From Macrolepiota albuminosa (taxonomy: Eukaryota > Basidiomycota > Agaricomycetes > Agaricales > Agaricaceae): 64,000 nucleotides of DNA. Numbering within the stretch: position 1 is the stretch's first letter; each line of letters starts with the position of its first letter. Below, one piece after another: positions 50,129 to 64,000 of the stretch. The notes under the pieces are model-generated. The model did not search any database. It saw only the letters and a program-made list of their open reading frames with translations, and was not told where the DNA came from. A program made the position numbers and the translations under genes. Location: assembly GCA_027475525.1 (NCBI GenBank), contig JAMWFC010000117.1, positions 186,001-250,000 of the forward strand. The letters are read 5' to 3'.

Positions 50129-51328
50129 TGGGTACCAGTTCCCTTCAAATGCTTACTACGTATGATCCGTACATGATATTACAATCAACTTCCTCCACTT
50201 CCTCCTAACCAGGTGTTTATCCCATACTCTCTCATACCCCACAAGGTTTTTGGTCTCAGTATTGGTTCGCAGAGAAATCGATCCCATAACCCATAGCCTT
50301 TCGTAATTTAAACCTCTTTGATTTTGGCATTTTTTGATCTGGTGCTGGCTAACTTAAATGACATGAAAATCATCCAGAATGAGAATTAGGCTTGATATAT
50401 ATTTTGATCAACCCATAAGGCTCAGGTAACTAGCTTCTCTGGCCAGATTTCAAGGCAAACAAGCAACAGTATGTAGTAATAGCATGCAAACTCAATAGAA
50501 TTCAATGAAAATCGGTTTATGTGGAATAAGGGCCAGGGCAGAAGCTCATCCAGGCATGTGTCAATCCACCTGGATCGAGTCCTCGAAGCTCCCAATAGTG
50601 CTGTTGTGAATCGTTCATTCCAGAGGTTTGCGGGGGAGAACTGTCGAAGTTTTTCTCCCTATAATCGTAGGGAGAAGGGGTGCCTGTCTTCTGGTTACAC
50701 CAATGGCAACAAGTATATCTGCACCTTGGTTGTAAATCTTGGAGAGGGACCTTGCCGAGAGGGGGCATTGATATGACTGCTGGAGAAGCAGACAGGAGCT
50801 AACCGTCTGCTTGATTTGCAAACATTTGTTTAAACTGATGAATCAAGAGGCCCCTCAGCATGCAAACCTCCATATCACACTTCTCGCAATGATTGTAAGA
50901 ATGGGCAGGCCATTCCCTAATAATGCATTGAACATAGTGAGACAAGTCAAACAAGCCAGCAGATTCAACCCCAGAAGCATCAGCAAAGCCAAAGAATCAA
51001 CCAGAGTGCCCTGTAGTATCTCCAACCAGGGCTATAGTGATATGTAGCCTGTCTTGGACTGGTATTACCCACCAGAGGTGGTTTTATTGTTGTATCTACT
51101 CAACTTGCATTGTCCGATATGTAGCCTGTCTTGGACTGGTATTACCCACCAGAGGTGGTTTTATTGTTGTATCTACTCAACTTGCATTGTCCTTGTCTGA
51201 TAATGTACACAAAGCCACAACGACAAACAAATGTAAAGTGGAACATGAGGTTGTGACCAACGTTGAGCTGCTGAGCTCGCCGTTTTGTCCGTCTCCCACA
51301 TCTCATCGTGCCTCTCTTCGCGTCGCCC
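50129..51328. other. Gene-poor stretch of about 1.2 kb
   Basis: Between the MLKL-like and Pom1-like genes. No frame with a recognisable family. Minus-strand frames around 50517-50990 are partly open and cysteine-containing (for example CRYTCCHWCNQK) but I cannot name them. It contains the 77-bp duplication at 51039-51192 and, toward 51.3 kb, the promoter of the kinase gene. Confidence 0.5.
51039..51192 (+). repeat. Perfect tandem duplication, period 77 bp (9 of 9)
   Basis: Bases 51039-51115 equal 51116-51192, upstream of the Pom1-like kinase gene. Confidence 0.97.
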
Positions 51329-54300
51329 ATGTCGGCGTCGTCGTCGCCGCGCCCGTCCCACACAACTACTCTCCTCTCCAAAAAGGACAGGCTCCCTCCT
51401 CTGGACATCCCTTCTTATGAACCCAAGCACGGCGAGTCGCCCCATGTCCAATCCTCCCTTAACGCACAGGTACGCTTATCGTCGCGTTCATCCATCTCTT
51501 GCATCCAATCACCTATCAGCAGCCAAGTCTACACGTCTCTCCTGCACAAGAGGAGCCTCCATCTGACCACGATTACTCCGTCTCGCGTTCGACTTCCGTC
51601 ACTTCCACTCTTGATCCCTATTATTTTGGAATCGGGTCTCCCACCGACTCTCCATTGCCCCCTCTTCCATCTGCCACCCTCGGCCTCACTGTGACGCCGG
51701 AACAACGTAATGTCGTCGAACCCGTCACCCCAGCAAGAGACCCAGCAGCAATTGATCGTCGAGGGCTTGTAGGCGTTGGTGAACTTACGACACCTCGGTG
51801 GACTAGGGCTGAGTACCAACAACCTGAACCACCGCTCCCTGTCCCTGAAAAGTTCAAGGACGCCGAGGATTATCAAGTTGTGGCCCCTGAGGACGCGGAG
51901 GAGGACCCACCTGATAGTCCTTGGACAATCGAAGCTGTTGATGGCGAGCCATCGGAGAAAGAGGATGTACGCGCTCCACGACCTCTTAATTTTTTTTTAC
52001 TCACAGATAACATCAGCCGGATATACAACCTCTTCGGACGCTTCGCAGTAAACCTTCAATTGCAGACGAGAGTGGTGGCGAAGAGATTCTGTACCCTCGG
52101 CAGCCTTCTGCTCCACTCTCCGGAATTTCGACTGAAATGCAGACGACCTCTCATGAACCTTTTTTTACGACAGAACCAAAAGCATTACAACAAGTAGTTG
52201 AGGATGATCCTCCCCCCTCTTCTTCTCCACCAAGTGCCTATGTTGCATCGGTTAGGAAGGCCAAGAAGCGGACTTCTGGCGATTTTGAAATGGATCATTT
52301 TGGATCTTTGGTGTCAAAACGTACTGGGTCTCAATCCATTAAAGATGAAAAATTGTCGGCAAGGAAGCACAGGAGCCTCAACGTTAGCTCCTCTTCGTCC
52401 TCGTCATCGGCTCGCGAAACCAAAGGAAAGGAAAGACGGAGAGAAAGTATTGGTCTCACTATCAACAGCCTGAAATCGCCAACAGGTAAATCACACTCTA
52501 GGCACGCTTCGTCCGGCTCCAGCAGTGGAGAATATCTCTCGCAGCGTCGTAGTCACACAACAGACTTTTCTCACCTGCCGCCTTCCCCTTCTTCGTCCTC
52601 AATACAACAATTCCTTCGACACCCTTCAACTTCTGGTACATCAAACACCCCCCCTCTTCCGAAGGAGTCCAAGGAAACTACACACATCATGTCCAACATG
52701 GGACATTCCCTACTCCGAGGTGCCCAAGAAGGTTGGGCCGTGCAGGACAACGAAGCTGCTTTTGCTGCCATGCAAAAACTCGACGGTCTAACGGGGAAGA
52801 CACCACGGTCGCGGGCTAGTGTCGGAAGTCTTGTTCGTAGTTCAGGTTCCAGTCGGCCGGTGACTCCTGCAGGTAAGTCAGGCGGACAATGGGAAGGAGT
52901 GGGAGCTATTGATTCCGCGAAAGTGTCCAATGGAGTTCTCAAGGAGCGGGAACCACGTCAAAGCATTGGACTTGGTATTGTCAATACAGATGTTCTAGGC
53001 AACAACCCCGATGTGGCTGGGACCACCATTAGTAGCGACGAATTTTCAAGTCGCTCACTTAGCTCGGAGAAGACGCCTAAGAAAGCGGGTACAAATAGTG
53101 CTCGTTCAAGCTTTACTCCTAAGCGCGGATCCACTTCGTCGACGACTTATACAAGCACCCCTAGCTCGCGTGATTCAGCCTCGATGTCTGCCAACACAAG
53201 TTTAACTTCGGTGTCTGCGGCTTCTGGTCGGTATTCAACAAACAAGATAAGGAGAAATAGTGCCGGGAGTGACATCTCTAGCATTCATTCCGGCGATGGC
53301 GTTTCTCTCAAGGATCGCGTCATTGGCCTTATCAGCGGCGAGGGTGCTGAAGATATTGTCGTGCCGCCAGTACCTCCATTACCAAAGGATCTGTCAAACT
53401 ACCGCTCCCCCCCTGGAACGACTGGTAGTCTCAACTATCCCCAAATATCGGTTCAAGAAGAGAGGGAGAAACCCATTGTACAGGCAGAGAAAGTCATTTA
53501 TCAGGATGGCTCTCAAAACCCCACCGCATCTCCTCAAGTCTCGTCATTCTCGAGTACTGCACCACTGCCCGCTTCTTCACCGCAAGGACAAAGTAATCGG
53601 CTCAGTCAGCACTACACTCCAGGTTACTCTAGTACCAATGCTGCTTCTGCGCCTGCAACAGTTGTACCTAAGACCCCGTCGAAGAAATGGAGTTTTTCGA
53701 GTGCTCTCAATTTGAATTTCTCCGGTTCACCATCGTCTTCCAGCTCGAAATCAGGATTTAATTTGAGCCCCAGGGCCGTTACTTTGGGTCAACATATACA
53801 TAAGTCGACTTCTAAGGATCAAGGGATTGCCCCGAACTCTTCATCAAAGCCTTGGGAGACTAAACAACCGGATGCAATGGTGTCAGCTGGTTCTCTGGCA
53901 TCCTTGTCGTCGGTTGGGTCAGTGCGCACTCCTGCATCGCTGTTCACCTCCAAGACACCAGATCAAAACCATACTACTAGCCGTGCTGGCACAGGGTCCA
54001 GTGGTGACACTAATCATACTACTTCTGGATTGTCAGTCCCCCAATCTGGGCCTCTCAGCCCTTCTTCTGTTCGTCGTGGACAGTCAAAACGCCTCACGCC
54101 TTCTTCCATCCCCTTCTTTCGTCGTTCATCCTCCCAATCTATGCAACTCCCTCCTTCACAATCTACGGTAACGTCCCTCTCACCCACTCACTCGTCTACA
54201 CAAGGACGGCAAAGGCAAGATACTCCTCCTCGAGAGCAGCACAATCCGCCTTCACAACACAAGAAATCATCCGTGTTGAGCCTTGGGCTCCCTTCTCTGC

Positions 54301-57300
54301 TCAAGTCTAGTTCAAGGAGAAGCCTCCATTCTGATTCAAAGGAAACTGCCAAAGAACTCCAAAAGTTGAAGGAAGCTGATAAGCAGAGACATAAGAAAGA
54401 GGAAAAGGAGAGGAGCGAGAGCAGGATATCTGTATTGATGGGGGGTAGGAAGCGAGGGAAAGTGAGTCAACTATCCTTTGACAGAGAAGTGAGAATCTAA
54501 CCCAATCCTTAGACGCTGTCTTCCAGTGATCAGAAGAAACCCAAGTCTCCTGAGAATCTACCCCCGATGCATATGTCCGCTTTGGAACCTGTGACCGCCC
54601 AACGCGTTGCCCGCTTGAAAGCTTCCAACTCAACATCGACCCCCGTGATGCAAACAACAATTACTCGAACGACTTCTTCTACTTCCCGGTTAATGTCTCA
54701 GACGGTGAGTTCCATGCAGAAGCAGTCCGACTCTTCCCTTCGCAGCCGTAATCAACTTCCAACAATTGCTGGATCGCCATCGGTTGGAATAAACGGAACA
54801 AGTGGCTCTCAGACGATGAAGGAGGGGTTAACATCGTCTATGATGAATTCTGTTTCTGGCCTGCCGAATCAGACGCCGACGAAGATACCTCGGATATCTA
54901 GCCGCACCTCAACGACAGCTTCGCCTCCCTTGAAAGGATCTGGGTCTGCTCTAAGCGTGCGCCGTGCCAGTGCCGTTATCGGTCTTGGCGAATCCATACT
55001 TTCCTCCGGCAATCCTTCCCCATCTGGTACTGCGAATGAGTTTGGGGTCATTGAGGTGGAAGAGACACCTGCGAAGACATTTAAACATTCATCTCTTCGT
55101 GTATCACCGGCCCTGTCTACATCTCGTGTACCTCGCCAATCCATTTCAACTGCCACCACATCCACCTTTAGGAAAGGAAGCCGGGACTCCGTTTCATTTA
55201 CTGCGCGTAAAGCATCCACCGGCTCAGTCACTTCCATATCGACCCCAGCGGCGCCAACCGAGTCTACTTCTCATCATCGCTTCCCTGTCCTCTCCCCGTC
55301 AAAACTGAAGTTACTTACGCCCAAGATTTCGCTCCACACGACACGCTCATCGAATAAATCGGGGCATGGCATCCAACGAGCAATGAATTCTCCTTCTTCT
55401 AGCCGCCAGTCTCTCTCCACACCATCTCCTGCACCAAGCACGGTAGATGAGGATGAACTTCTTGGTGACGAAGAGATGCTTCACTATATTCGACGCCAAC
55501 AAGCCAAGAAATTGGCAGCTGGCGCTACGCAGGAGGAATTAGACGATCTTTTGCAGTTCCCAGAACTGCTGCGGCCGGGGACACCCTCGTCACCTGCTAG
55601 TGAGTTTTTAACGTTAAATTCAATACACTCTGACTCATTTCTCTAAGCGGCTCTACGGAATTCTGCTCAATATCTTTCGGACTACGAACGCAAGGAGATC
55701 CTTGATTATCCTTCTGTTTACTATTTGGGTGCCAAAAGTAAAAAGAAACCTGCCACACTCGACAATTCGACTAATAATTACGGTTACGATGACGAACGTG
55801 GTGACTATCTTGTTGTTACGAAGGATCATCTAGCATACCGTTACGAGGTGATTGATACACTGGGCAAAGGTTCATTTGGTCAAGTGTTGCAATGTCGTGA
55901 TCACTGCACAGGGGAAGCCGTGGCAGTCAAAATAATTCGAAACAAGAAAAGATTTCATCACCAAGCACTAGTCGAGATCAAGATTTTGGATAGTTTACGG
56001 AAATGGGTGAGTCCTCTAATATCACCTGAGCCCCCGGTCTGACAATACATTCGCCAGGACGCTGATGGAACACACCATGTCTTAAGGATGATTGAACATT
56101 TTTATTTCCGCAATCATCTGTGTATTGCCACAGAGCTCTTGAGCATCAATCTTTATGAGCTGATCAAGGCTAACGGATTTGTTGGGTTCACAACCGCTCT
56201 CATCCGGCGTTTCACGAGCCAGATGTTGATGTCCCTTTCCCTCATGCGCAATCACCATATCGTACACTGTGACCTTAAACCAGAGGTAAACCAGTTTACA
56301 AGACGTCATAGGTAACGCTCACCCCCAATTAGAACGTACTCTTGCGACATCCGACACGCAGTGCGATCAAGGTCATTGATTTTGGGAGCAGTTGCTTCGA
56401 TGATGAAAGAAGTACGTCTTTTTTTCTCTCATACAATTGATACTAGCTAATGGAAACAGTCTACACATATATTCAGAGTCGGTTCTATCGCTCACCGGAA
56501 GTTATCCTTGGATTGACTTATAGTATGGCCATTGATATGTGGAGTCTGGGCTGTATCCTCGCTGAGCTGTATACTGGATTCCCTATCTTTCCTGGAGAAA
56601 ACGAACAAGAGCAGCTGTCTTGCATCATGGAGGTTCTTGGAGTTCCAGACAAGGAATACATTAACCGAAGTACGCGCAAGAAGTTATTTTTTGGTATTAC
56701 TTTTATCGCTCCTGTTTCCGCTGAAAAAAAATTGATAGTGTACTCTACAGATGTCAATGGTACTCCTCGAGCAGTCATCAATTCGAAAGGACGTCGCCGT
56801 AAGCCGGGTTCGAAATCTCTCCAACAGGTCTTGCGTTGCACAGATGAAGACTTTTTGGACTTCATAGCGAAATGTCTAATCTGGGATCCCGAGCGAAGGA
56901 TGAAGCCTGTGGCCGCCTTGCGCCACCCCTTTATAACTTCAGGCCGACGTCCCAAAGCAGCGTCGTCGTCAATCAGAACGACTTCTGCGCCCAGCCTGGC
57001 TAGTAGCAGCAGATCCAAGCAACTCAACGAGACTCCCAAGAAGTCTCTCATTAGTGCACCGACCCCTTTAACGGCTCGGACGGCTCGAACAACCGTGGTT
57101 GCTGGGGGTCCGACCACGCCGAGCAGTTCGTCGCACGGGGCCTTGTCACTGGGTCCGACGTCAAGATCATATCGGTCTTCACAGTCGCAGGGTCTATCCG
57201 GTTACTCTAGCAGAACTCTGAATGGCTTTGTCGTAAGTACAGTGCCACCATTTTCAGAAACGTTCTTATTCTAATTTGTTCATCAGTCTACTGCAGCAAA

Positions 57301-57305
57301 ATAGC
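51329..57305 (+). CDS. DYRK-family protein kinase, Pom1-like
   Basis: About 1,800 aa from ATG 51329 (MSASSSPRPSHTTTLL). More than 1,300 residues of Ser/Pro-rich disorder, mostly on one long exon (to about 54450), precede a DYRK-homology box (LSDYERKEILDYPSVYYLGA) and the kinase: YRYEVIDTLGKGSFGQVLQC, VAVKIIRNKKRF, HCDLKPENVLL, VIDFGSSCF, and the autophosphorylated loop VYTYIQSRFYRSPEVILG. A disordered tail ends ...GFVSTAAK. DYRKs autophosphorylate the second Tyr of YTY, then act on Ser/Thr. The long basic, Ser-rich N-tail resembles fission yeast Pom1, which forms a polar membrane gradient timing mitosis. Pak-like or Yak1-like roles are less likely. Confidence 0.9.
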
Positions 57306-57619
57306 TGTTATATTCTTTTTCGCATTTTGTACTTTGCTTCCAACGGAACGTATACATACACATACGCTGCTAGATTAGGCCTTTCCCAAAAGTCGAGTTG
57401 GCTTCATACCCTCTGTCTGCTGTATTCAGTCTAACTGCTTCTCCTGTTGTCCACTTGCACGTTGCCATATTCCCAATATCACACTAAATATTCCATGGAG
57501 ATGGAAATCAAGCTTACGAAGATGGTTTTTTTTTAAAATGCTAGCTTTTCTTAATGTTGTCTAATGTGTGGTTTACTTGATAATGAACTACGAAGTACTT
57601 TTGGATCATCACTCTTTCC
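57306..57619. other. Short gap between convergent genes
   Basis: About 310 bp between the ends of the Pom1-like kinase and the mitochondrial kinase gene; 3' UTR material, nothing else seen. Confidence 0.55.
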
Positions 57620-59158
57620 CTAGATTGTGAGATCACAGGCTTTGTCCAGGCACCTGAGCTTCAAGAATACGTCGGTTCCTTTTGGTACAAGTCAAGATGG
57701 AATTCCTTGATCTAGGAAGACGTTCTTACCCCATCCTTCCAAACTCAAGAGTTCAAGAGAACCTCCGAAGTATCTGGGATGTTGTTCATCCAATGAAAGA
57801 CAACTTGCTGATTGGACGCACCTGGCATACAGTTGACTCATGGGTAACCCATACCCTAAACCGGCTATTGTTCCAAGGCCAGTTTGGAGACCTTTGCCGG
57901 TGATCTCGCCGAAGAGATTGGTTTCACCAGAACCTCCAATGGCAGCACTGCCGCCCACATGCTGAGCAGCATAAGGGCCTCCTCCGCCTGCGTCGTCAAA
58001 TTCCTCTTCTGCGCCCCTACCCGCCGTAGTGAATGCATATGAGAATATACGTGCCATATTCGTCTGTGAGACTCCGCCACCTTCGTCACGTATTCGAAGT
58101 GAGAAGTATTGTGAGGCGCCGTTTGATGGTGAGGGAGATATAGTGATTGTCACAGGTGCCAATGGACGAGAAGTTTGATTGTACTTTGAATGATGCTCTA
58201 TAGTTGCGCGAAATGCATTCTTGAGGATTTCTGTTAATATGTATTCAAGGTGAACCGGAACATAGCTGGAAAAAACGACGTCAGGAGAACGAAGACCTCC
58301 ACTGATCAAGGAACCTACGCAAAGGTAGCATCTGTATATCCATCGATTACCAAGGGCGGACTCGCCCCAAACGTAGCTTCACACAATTCCGACACAAACG
58401 AGCCACACATGTTGATCATGGCCTTAGGCGAGCACTGCAAATCCACTACGCCAACATGGGAGGTACCTGCATCATGATTTTCCAATGCTTGCGAGAGTGC
58501 AATGTGTTGTTCTGCGATAAGCCGTACTGATATTCGATTCATAATGGCACCATCCAAAAAGTTGCTAATTTGCGTTGGGGACATGTATCGTGAGCATTCC
58601 TGGAACCTTGTTACGAAAGACCTCTCAGCATGAAAAGGAGGCGAGTGAAACATAGCCCTACCCCTTGGCCATTGTCGGGATGTCGTTGGCATGGTTTCGC
58701 ACAAGGTCTGCGAGTTGTTGTGCAAATTTGGCATTGTCAACGATGTTGGTGATAGGCGGGTGTGTAGCAAGCCAGCGGAAACTGTCTCTGTGAGTTTGAA
58801 GTATATTTGCGACGTATGGATTGGTGCCAACGATGAAAGGAAGTGCTTCAATGGAACGCACGCGTGTTGCGAGTCTATGGGGTATCTCGAGTAAGACACA
58901 CTTGACCGAGGCGAGAACAGATTGAGCGGTGAGGGGACGGCCCAAGGAGAGCAGTGTCGAGAGATCAAGCGGGCGCAGAGTCAGGGACGCATATTTGGAG
59001 AGTAACTCGCCGAGTTCAGGTCCAGGTGGTTGTGGTACAGTTCGAAAATACGGTGTCCGCCGTGACAAAGGCGAACAAGATAAGTTAGTCGTTGTTCTCA
59101 ACGACGAGCTCGCTGACTTGACTGTCCGTACAACAGCACTGGAGGTCGTAAGAGACAT
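57620..59158 (-). CDS. Mitochondrial pyruvate / branched-chain ketoacid dehydrogenase kinase
   Basis: ATG 59158 (MSLTTSSAVVRTVKSASS) begins a mitochondrial presequence. The helical domain has LLSKYASLTLRPLDLSTLL and MSPTQISNFLDGAIMNRISV. The GHKL ATPase domain shows the N-box YILTEILKNAFRATIEHH, G1 IRDEGGGV, and G2 GLGYGLPMSQLYARYFGG, ending EGWGTDVFLKLRCL. About 450 aa. These kinases phosphorylate the E1 subunit of PDH or BCKDH to shut it off. A glycine-rich insert (DDAGGGGPYAAQHVGG) sits in the ATP-lid region. The true C-terminus lies on a last exon that begins beyond the apparent stop at 57692. PDK versus BCKDK cannot be settled from sequence alone. Confidence 0.88.
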
Positions 59159-59274
59159 GGTGGTTTCCTCGGTACAGCCTCCATTGCGAGTCCAAGTTAA
59201 GTTATTTATCAACAACAATCTCACATCACTCGTGTTGTGTGTGAAACAAATAATTATAGAGGATATACAGGAGT

Positions 59275-61190
<1,916 letters not shown>

Positions 61191-61316
61191 TGTTCTGGAG
61201 AGAAATGAGAATATTCAGAGCGAATTGGCATTACGCGTCTAGTCATGTGACTCCATCGGCGTTGGCCGATCGTCCATTAACCACTGAGCGCTGAGCCTTC
61301 TCCCGAGAAACAGGCA

Positions 61317-63666
61317 ATGGCTGGAGCTCTACCCAACGCACGCAGGGACCTTCCCAAGATCAGAGATGAGGACCGTGAGTCTCGCTTCGGTCAGGTATTT
61401 GGCGTCTCTGGTCCTGTCGTCATCGCCGAGAACATGGTCGGTGCCGCCATGTACGAGCTCGTCCGTGTTGGCCACGATGAACTCGTTGGAGGTCTGTCTT
61501 GCCTCTGAAATGACCAACACAACTCATTTGCCTCCAGAGGTCATTCGCATTGAGGCCGATAAGGCTACCATTCAAGTCTACGAGGAGACCTCTGGAGTCA
61601 CTGTTGGCGATCCTGTCTTGCGCACTGGCAAGCCTCTTAGTGTTGAACTTGGGCCTGGTTCGTAGCGCCACATTTTCATGTTTTCTCTCTGAAGATTGCC
61701 CAGGTCTGATGGGCAATATCGTCGATGGTATCCAAAGGCCTCTCAGAGTATGTCTCCGTCTCTTTCCCTCAATCATGTGCTTAAATCACCAACAGTCAAT
61801 TCAAGAGCTTTCCAACTCCATCTATATTCCCCGTGGCATCAACACCGAAGCTCTCGATAGGAGTCTGAAATGGGATTTCAAGCCTGCGTCATACAAAGTG
61901 TGTTGTCCAAAGTCTATTTATAACGGTTACTCAACCTTTCCAGGTTGGGGACCACATCTCAGGAGGCGACATCTTTGGTGGTGTCTATGAAAATTCTCTG
62001 GTAGATAATCACAAGATTATAATGTCTCCTCGAGCGTTGGGCACCATTACCCATATTGCTGAGAAAGGAAGCTATACCGTCGATGTCTGTCCGATGCATC
62101 TGGCGTGTCCAAACCCGCATGCTAATTGTGACTAGGATATTGTCCTTGAAACAGAATTTGAGGGCAAGGTTTCGAAGCACACCTTAATGCAACTGTGGCC
62201 TGTACGTGCTCCTCGGCCTGTGGCAGAGAAAAGGACTGCAGACTTCCCCCTACTTACTGGCCAACGTATCCTCGATGCCTTATTCCCGTGAGTTCTGGTT
62301 ACCGTCGAGTGATTACGTCTTGCTCAGCTACATGCTAGTTGTGTGCAAGGCGGCACCACTGCGATTCCAGGAGCATTTGGATGTGGAAAAACTGTTATTT
62401 CTCAAGCCCTTTCCAAATTTTCTAACAGTGACATCATCGTCTATGTTGGTTGTGGAGAGCGTGGCAACGAAGTGTGTTACTACAAACTTGGTCATCGCCG
62501 TTTGCTCATTCTTAACATGACTTTTACAGATGGCCGAAGTACTGATGGAGGTAAAATCCTGTGCATTTGCTTCGCTTAGAAATTGAACTTTTCGAATTAG
62601 TTCCCTGAATTGACGATGGAAGTTGGTGATCGTCAAGAACCCATTATGAAGCGAACTACACTCGTTGCCAACACCTCAAACATGCCTGTCGCCGCCCGAG
62701 AAGCCTCTATATACACTGGAATTACGCTCTCGGAGTATTTCCGTGATCAAGGGACCAATGTGTCTATGATGGCCGATTCTACCTCACGTTGGGCCGAGGC
62801 TTTACGTGAAATTTCTGGACGATTGGCAGAAATGCCTGCAGACTCTGGTTATCCTGCATACCTCGGAACCAAACTTGCTAGTTTTTACGAACGTGCTGGA
62901 AAGGTTGTCTGTCTGGGCAATCCCTCGCGTATGGGCACAGTGTCCATCGTTGGAGCGTTAGTCTGGTCCTTGCTTCATCTTGCGACATTGGCTGAATGAT
63001 TTCATAGCGTGTCTCCTCCTGGAGGTGACTTTTCGGACCCCGTCACTTCGGCCACACTTGGTATTGTCCAAGTGTTCTGGGGTCTTGACAAGAAGCTTGC
63101 ACAGCGCAAACACTTCCCATCCGTTAACTGGTCTGTATCATACTCCAAGTATACAAAGGTCCTCGAGCCATATTATGAGACTACGGAACCTGGATTTGTG
63201 GAGCTGCGCATGAAGACCAAAGAAATCTTACAGAAGGAGGAGGACCTCGCCGAAATCGTGCAGTTGGTCGGAAAGAGTGCTTTGGGAGAGAACGACAAGA
63301 TCACACTTGAAGTAGCAAGAATGCTTAAGGATGATTTCCTACAGCAGAACGGTATGAGTGAATACGACAGGTATTGTCCCTTCTATAAGACGAGCGCGAT
63401 GTTGCGGAACTTTGTGGGCTTCCATGACGCGGCAGTCCGGGCAGTCTCACAGGGCGACCTTACATTCGCGCGGATAAAGGAGGCGACTAGTGATTTGATG
63501 TTTAAGCTCTCGCAGATGAAGTTTGAGGTAAGGGTGTTCCTCCTGGAAAATGTATTGTGCTGATCGTTTTTTCCAGTCTCCTTCGCAGGGTGAGGCATCG
63601 ATCAAGCAGAAGCTGGATGGACTGTACAGCGAGATCCAGGAAAAATTCCGACAGTTGGCAGAGTAG
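61317..63666 (+). CDS. VMA1: V-type ATPase catalytic subunit A
   Basis: ATG 61317 ([20 protein letters not shown]). Seen in order: beta-barrel domain ([15 protein letters not shown]), the non-homologous insert ([15 protein letters not shown]), Walker [24 protein letters not shown], and [20 protein letters not shown] (Walker B region), ending QEKFRQLAE. About 610 aa. It hydrolyses ATP in the V1 sector to acidify vacuoles and endosomes. Unlike the yeast gene, no intein interrupts the P-loop region: CGKT and [20 protein letters not shown] are joined only by introns. About ten introns near 50 bp. Confidence 0.95.
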
Positions 63667-64000
63667 ATGTATATCCTTTAGTTAAACATAATATTTGTTT
63701 CAGATCGGGTGCGCATGCATGACGTGCCTCGGCATTCTCAGTTATATAACACCTCGTGTATACCCCACTGTCTTTCAACTCCTCATGATCTTCTTCATCC
63801 CAGTCCTCTTTGTCGTTGGCGGTGCTATTGCAGCCAGCCTGACGAATGCCGTCCAACAACCTCTCGATTCTCAGCTTACTCATCATCATCATCACTGGTC
63901 TTCCAATAAAACCATTTACGCAGCACTAAGCGATCATAAAGAGTAATTATCTCCTTAGACTTTCTTACACCCCACGTTTCAACTTGTCTGCAGGTTTTCA
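63667..64000. other. Window end: 3' flank of V-ATPase gene with an unassigned hydrophobic frame
   Basis: A plus frame (63695-63946) contains a hydrophobic stretch (VFQLLMIFFIPVLFVVGGAI) followed by a His run; the opposite strand frame is acidic, as expected of a mirror image. No good start or family is seen on either strand. It may be 3' UTR or an exon of a gene that continues outside. Confidence 0.25.

Noticed and set aside
52137..54500. The 787-codon open frame as a gene of its own
   Set aside because: It is the large middle exon of the Pom1-like kinase, joined to exons on both sides in frame.
62330..62620. Intein in the V-ATPase A subunit, as in budding yeast VMA1
   Set aside because: The P-loop region is continuous across ordinary short introns.
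63602..63895. Acidic minus-strand frame at the window end
   Set aside because: It mirrors a hydrophobic plus frame and neither has a convincing start or family.

Overview
This is nuclear DNA of a filamentous basidiomycete, most likely a mushroom-forming Agaricomycete. Protein-coding genes are packed tightly on both strands and nearly every gene is split by many GT-AG introns of about 45-60 bp, often with a CTAAT/CTRAY branch site. A tyrosine-kinase-like protein with an N-terminal helical adaptor domain of the kind expanded in Agaricomycetes is also present. I assembled exons by hand. For the genes where I summed all exons (C2orf76-like, DnaJ, lipid kinase, UMP kinase, Nup37-like, SmD1, the 120-aa TM protein, the complex I subunit, COQ7 and the 181-aa protein) the spliced length is a whole number of codons.

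Layout. 1-6.9 kb: 5' part of a GH3 beta-glucosidase (-), C2orf76/UPF0538 protein (+), Ydj1-type DnaJ (-), NIT2-like amidase (-), lipid kinase (+), UMP-CMP kinase (-) directly behind a small membrane-protein ORF whose stop codon overlaps the kinase start (TAATG). 7-12.3 kb: Nup37-like WD40 protein (+), Zn2Cys6 regulator (-), SmD1 (-). 12.3-14.8 kb: no gene seen. 14.8-20 kb: small membrane protein (+), disordered orphan (-), GH63 glucosidase I (+). 20-22 kb: gene-poor, AT-rich. 22-35 kb: formin (-), secreted PEBP (+), RBM5/10-like splicing factor (-), complex I NDUFB4-like subunit (+), COQ7 (-), 181-aa protein with a repeated RRVR-PGG motif (+). 35.2-37.2 kb: decayed non-LTR retrotransposon. 37.2-51 kb: DDX41 helicase (+), RecQ/Sgs1 helicase (-), Nuf2 (+), ING PHD protein (-), MLKL-like pseudokinase (+), then a gene-poor gap. 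51.3-64 kb: Pom1/DYRK kinase (+), mitochondrial PDH/BCKDH kinase (-), proteasome ATPase Rpt1 (-), V-ATPase subunit A (+).

Most genes are single-copy housekeeping genes (spliceosome, kinetochore, proteasome, vacuolar acidification, ubiquinone and complex I, N-glycan trimming, polarity). No biosynthetic cluster or operon is seen. Nine head-to-head pairs have start codons only about 30-180 bp apart, so shared promoters are the rule.

Two things stand out. First, nine perfect tandem duplications, in exons, introns and gaps alike, all have a period of exactly 77 bp. This looks like a k=77 de Bruijn assembly join error rather than biology, and it damages four gene models. Second, the kinase at 47.7-50.1 kb joins an MLKL-like N-terminal domain to a kinase domain whose catalytic-loop Asp is replaced by Asn (HGN), a candidate fungal necroptosis-like pseudokinase.
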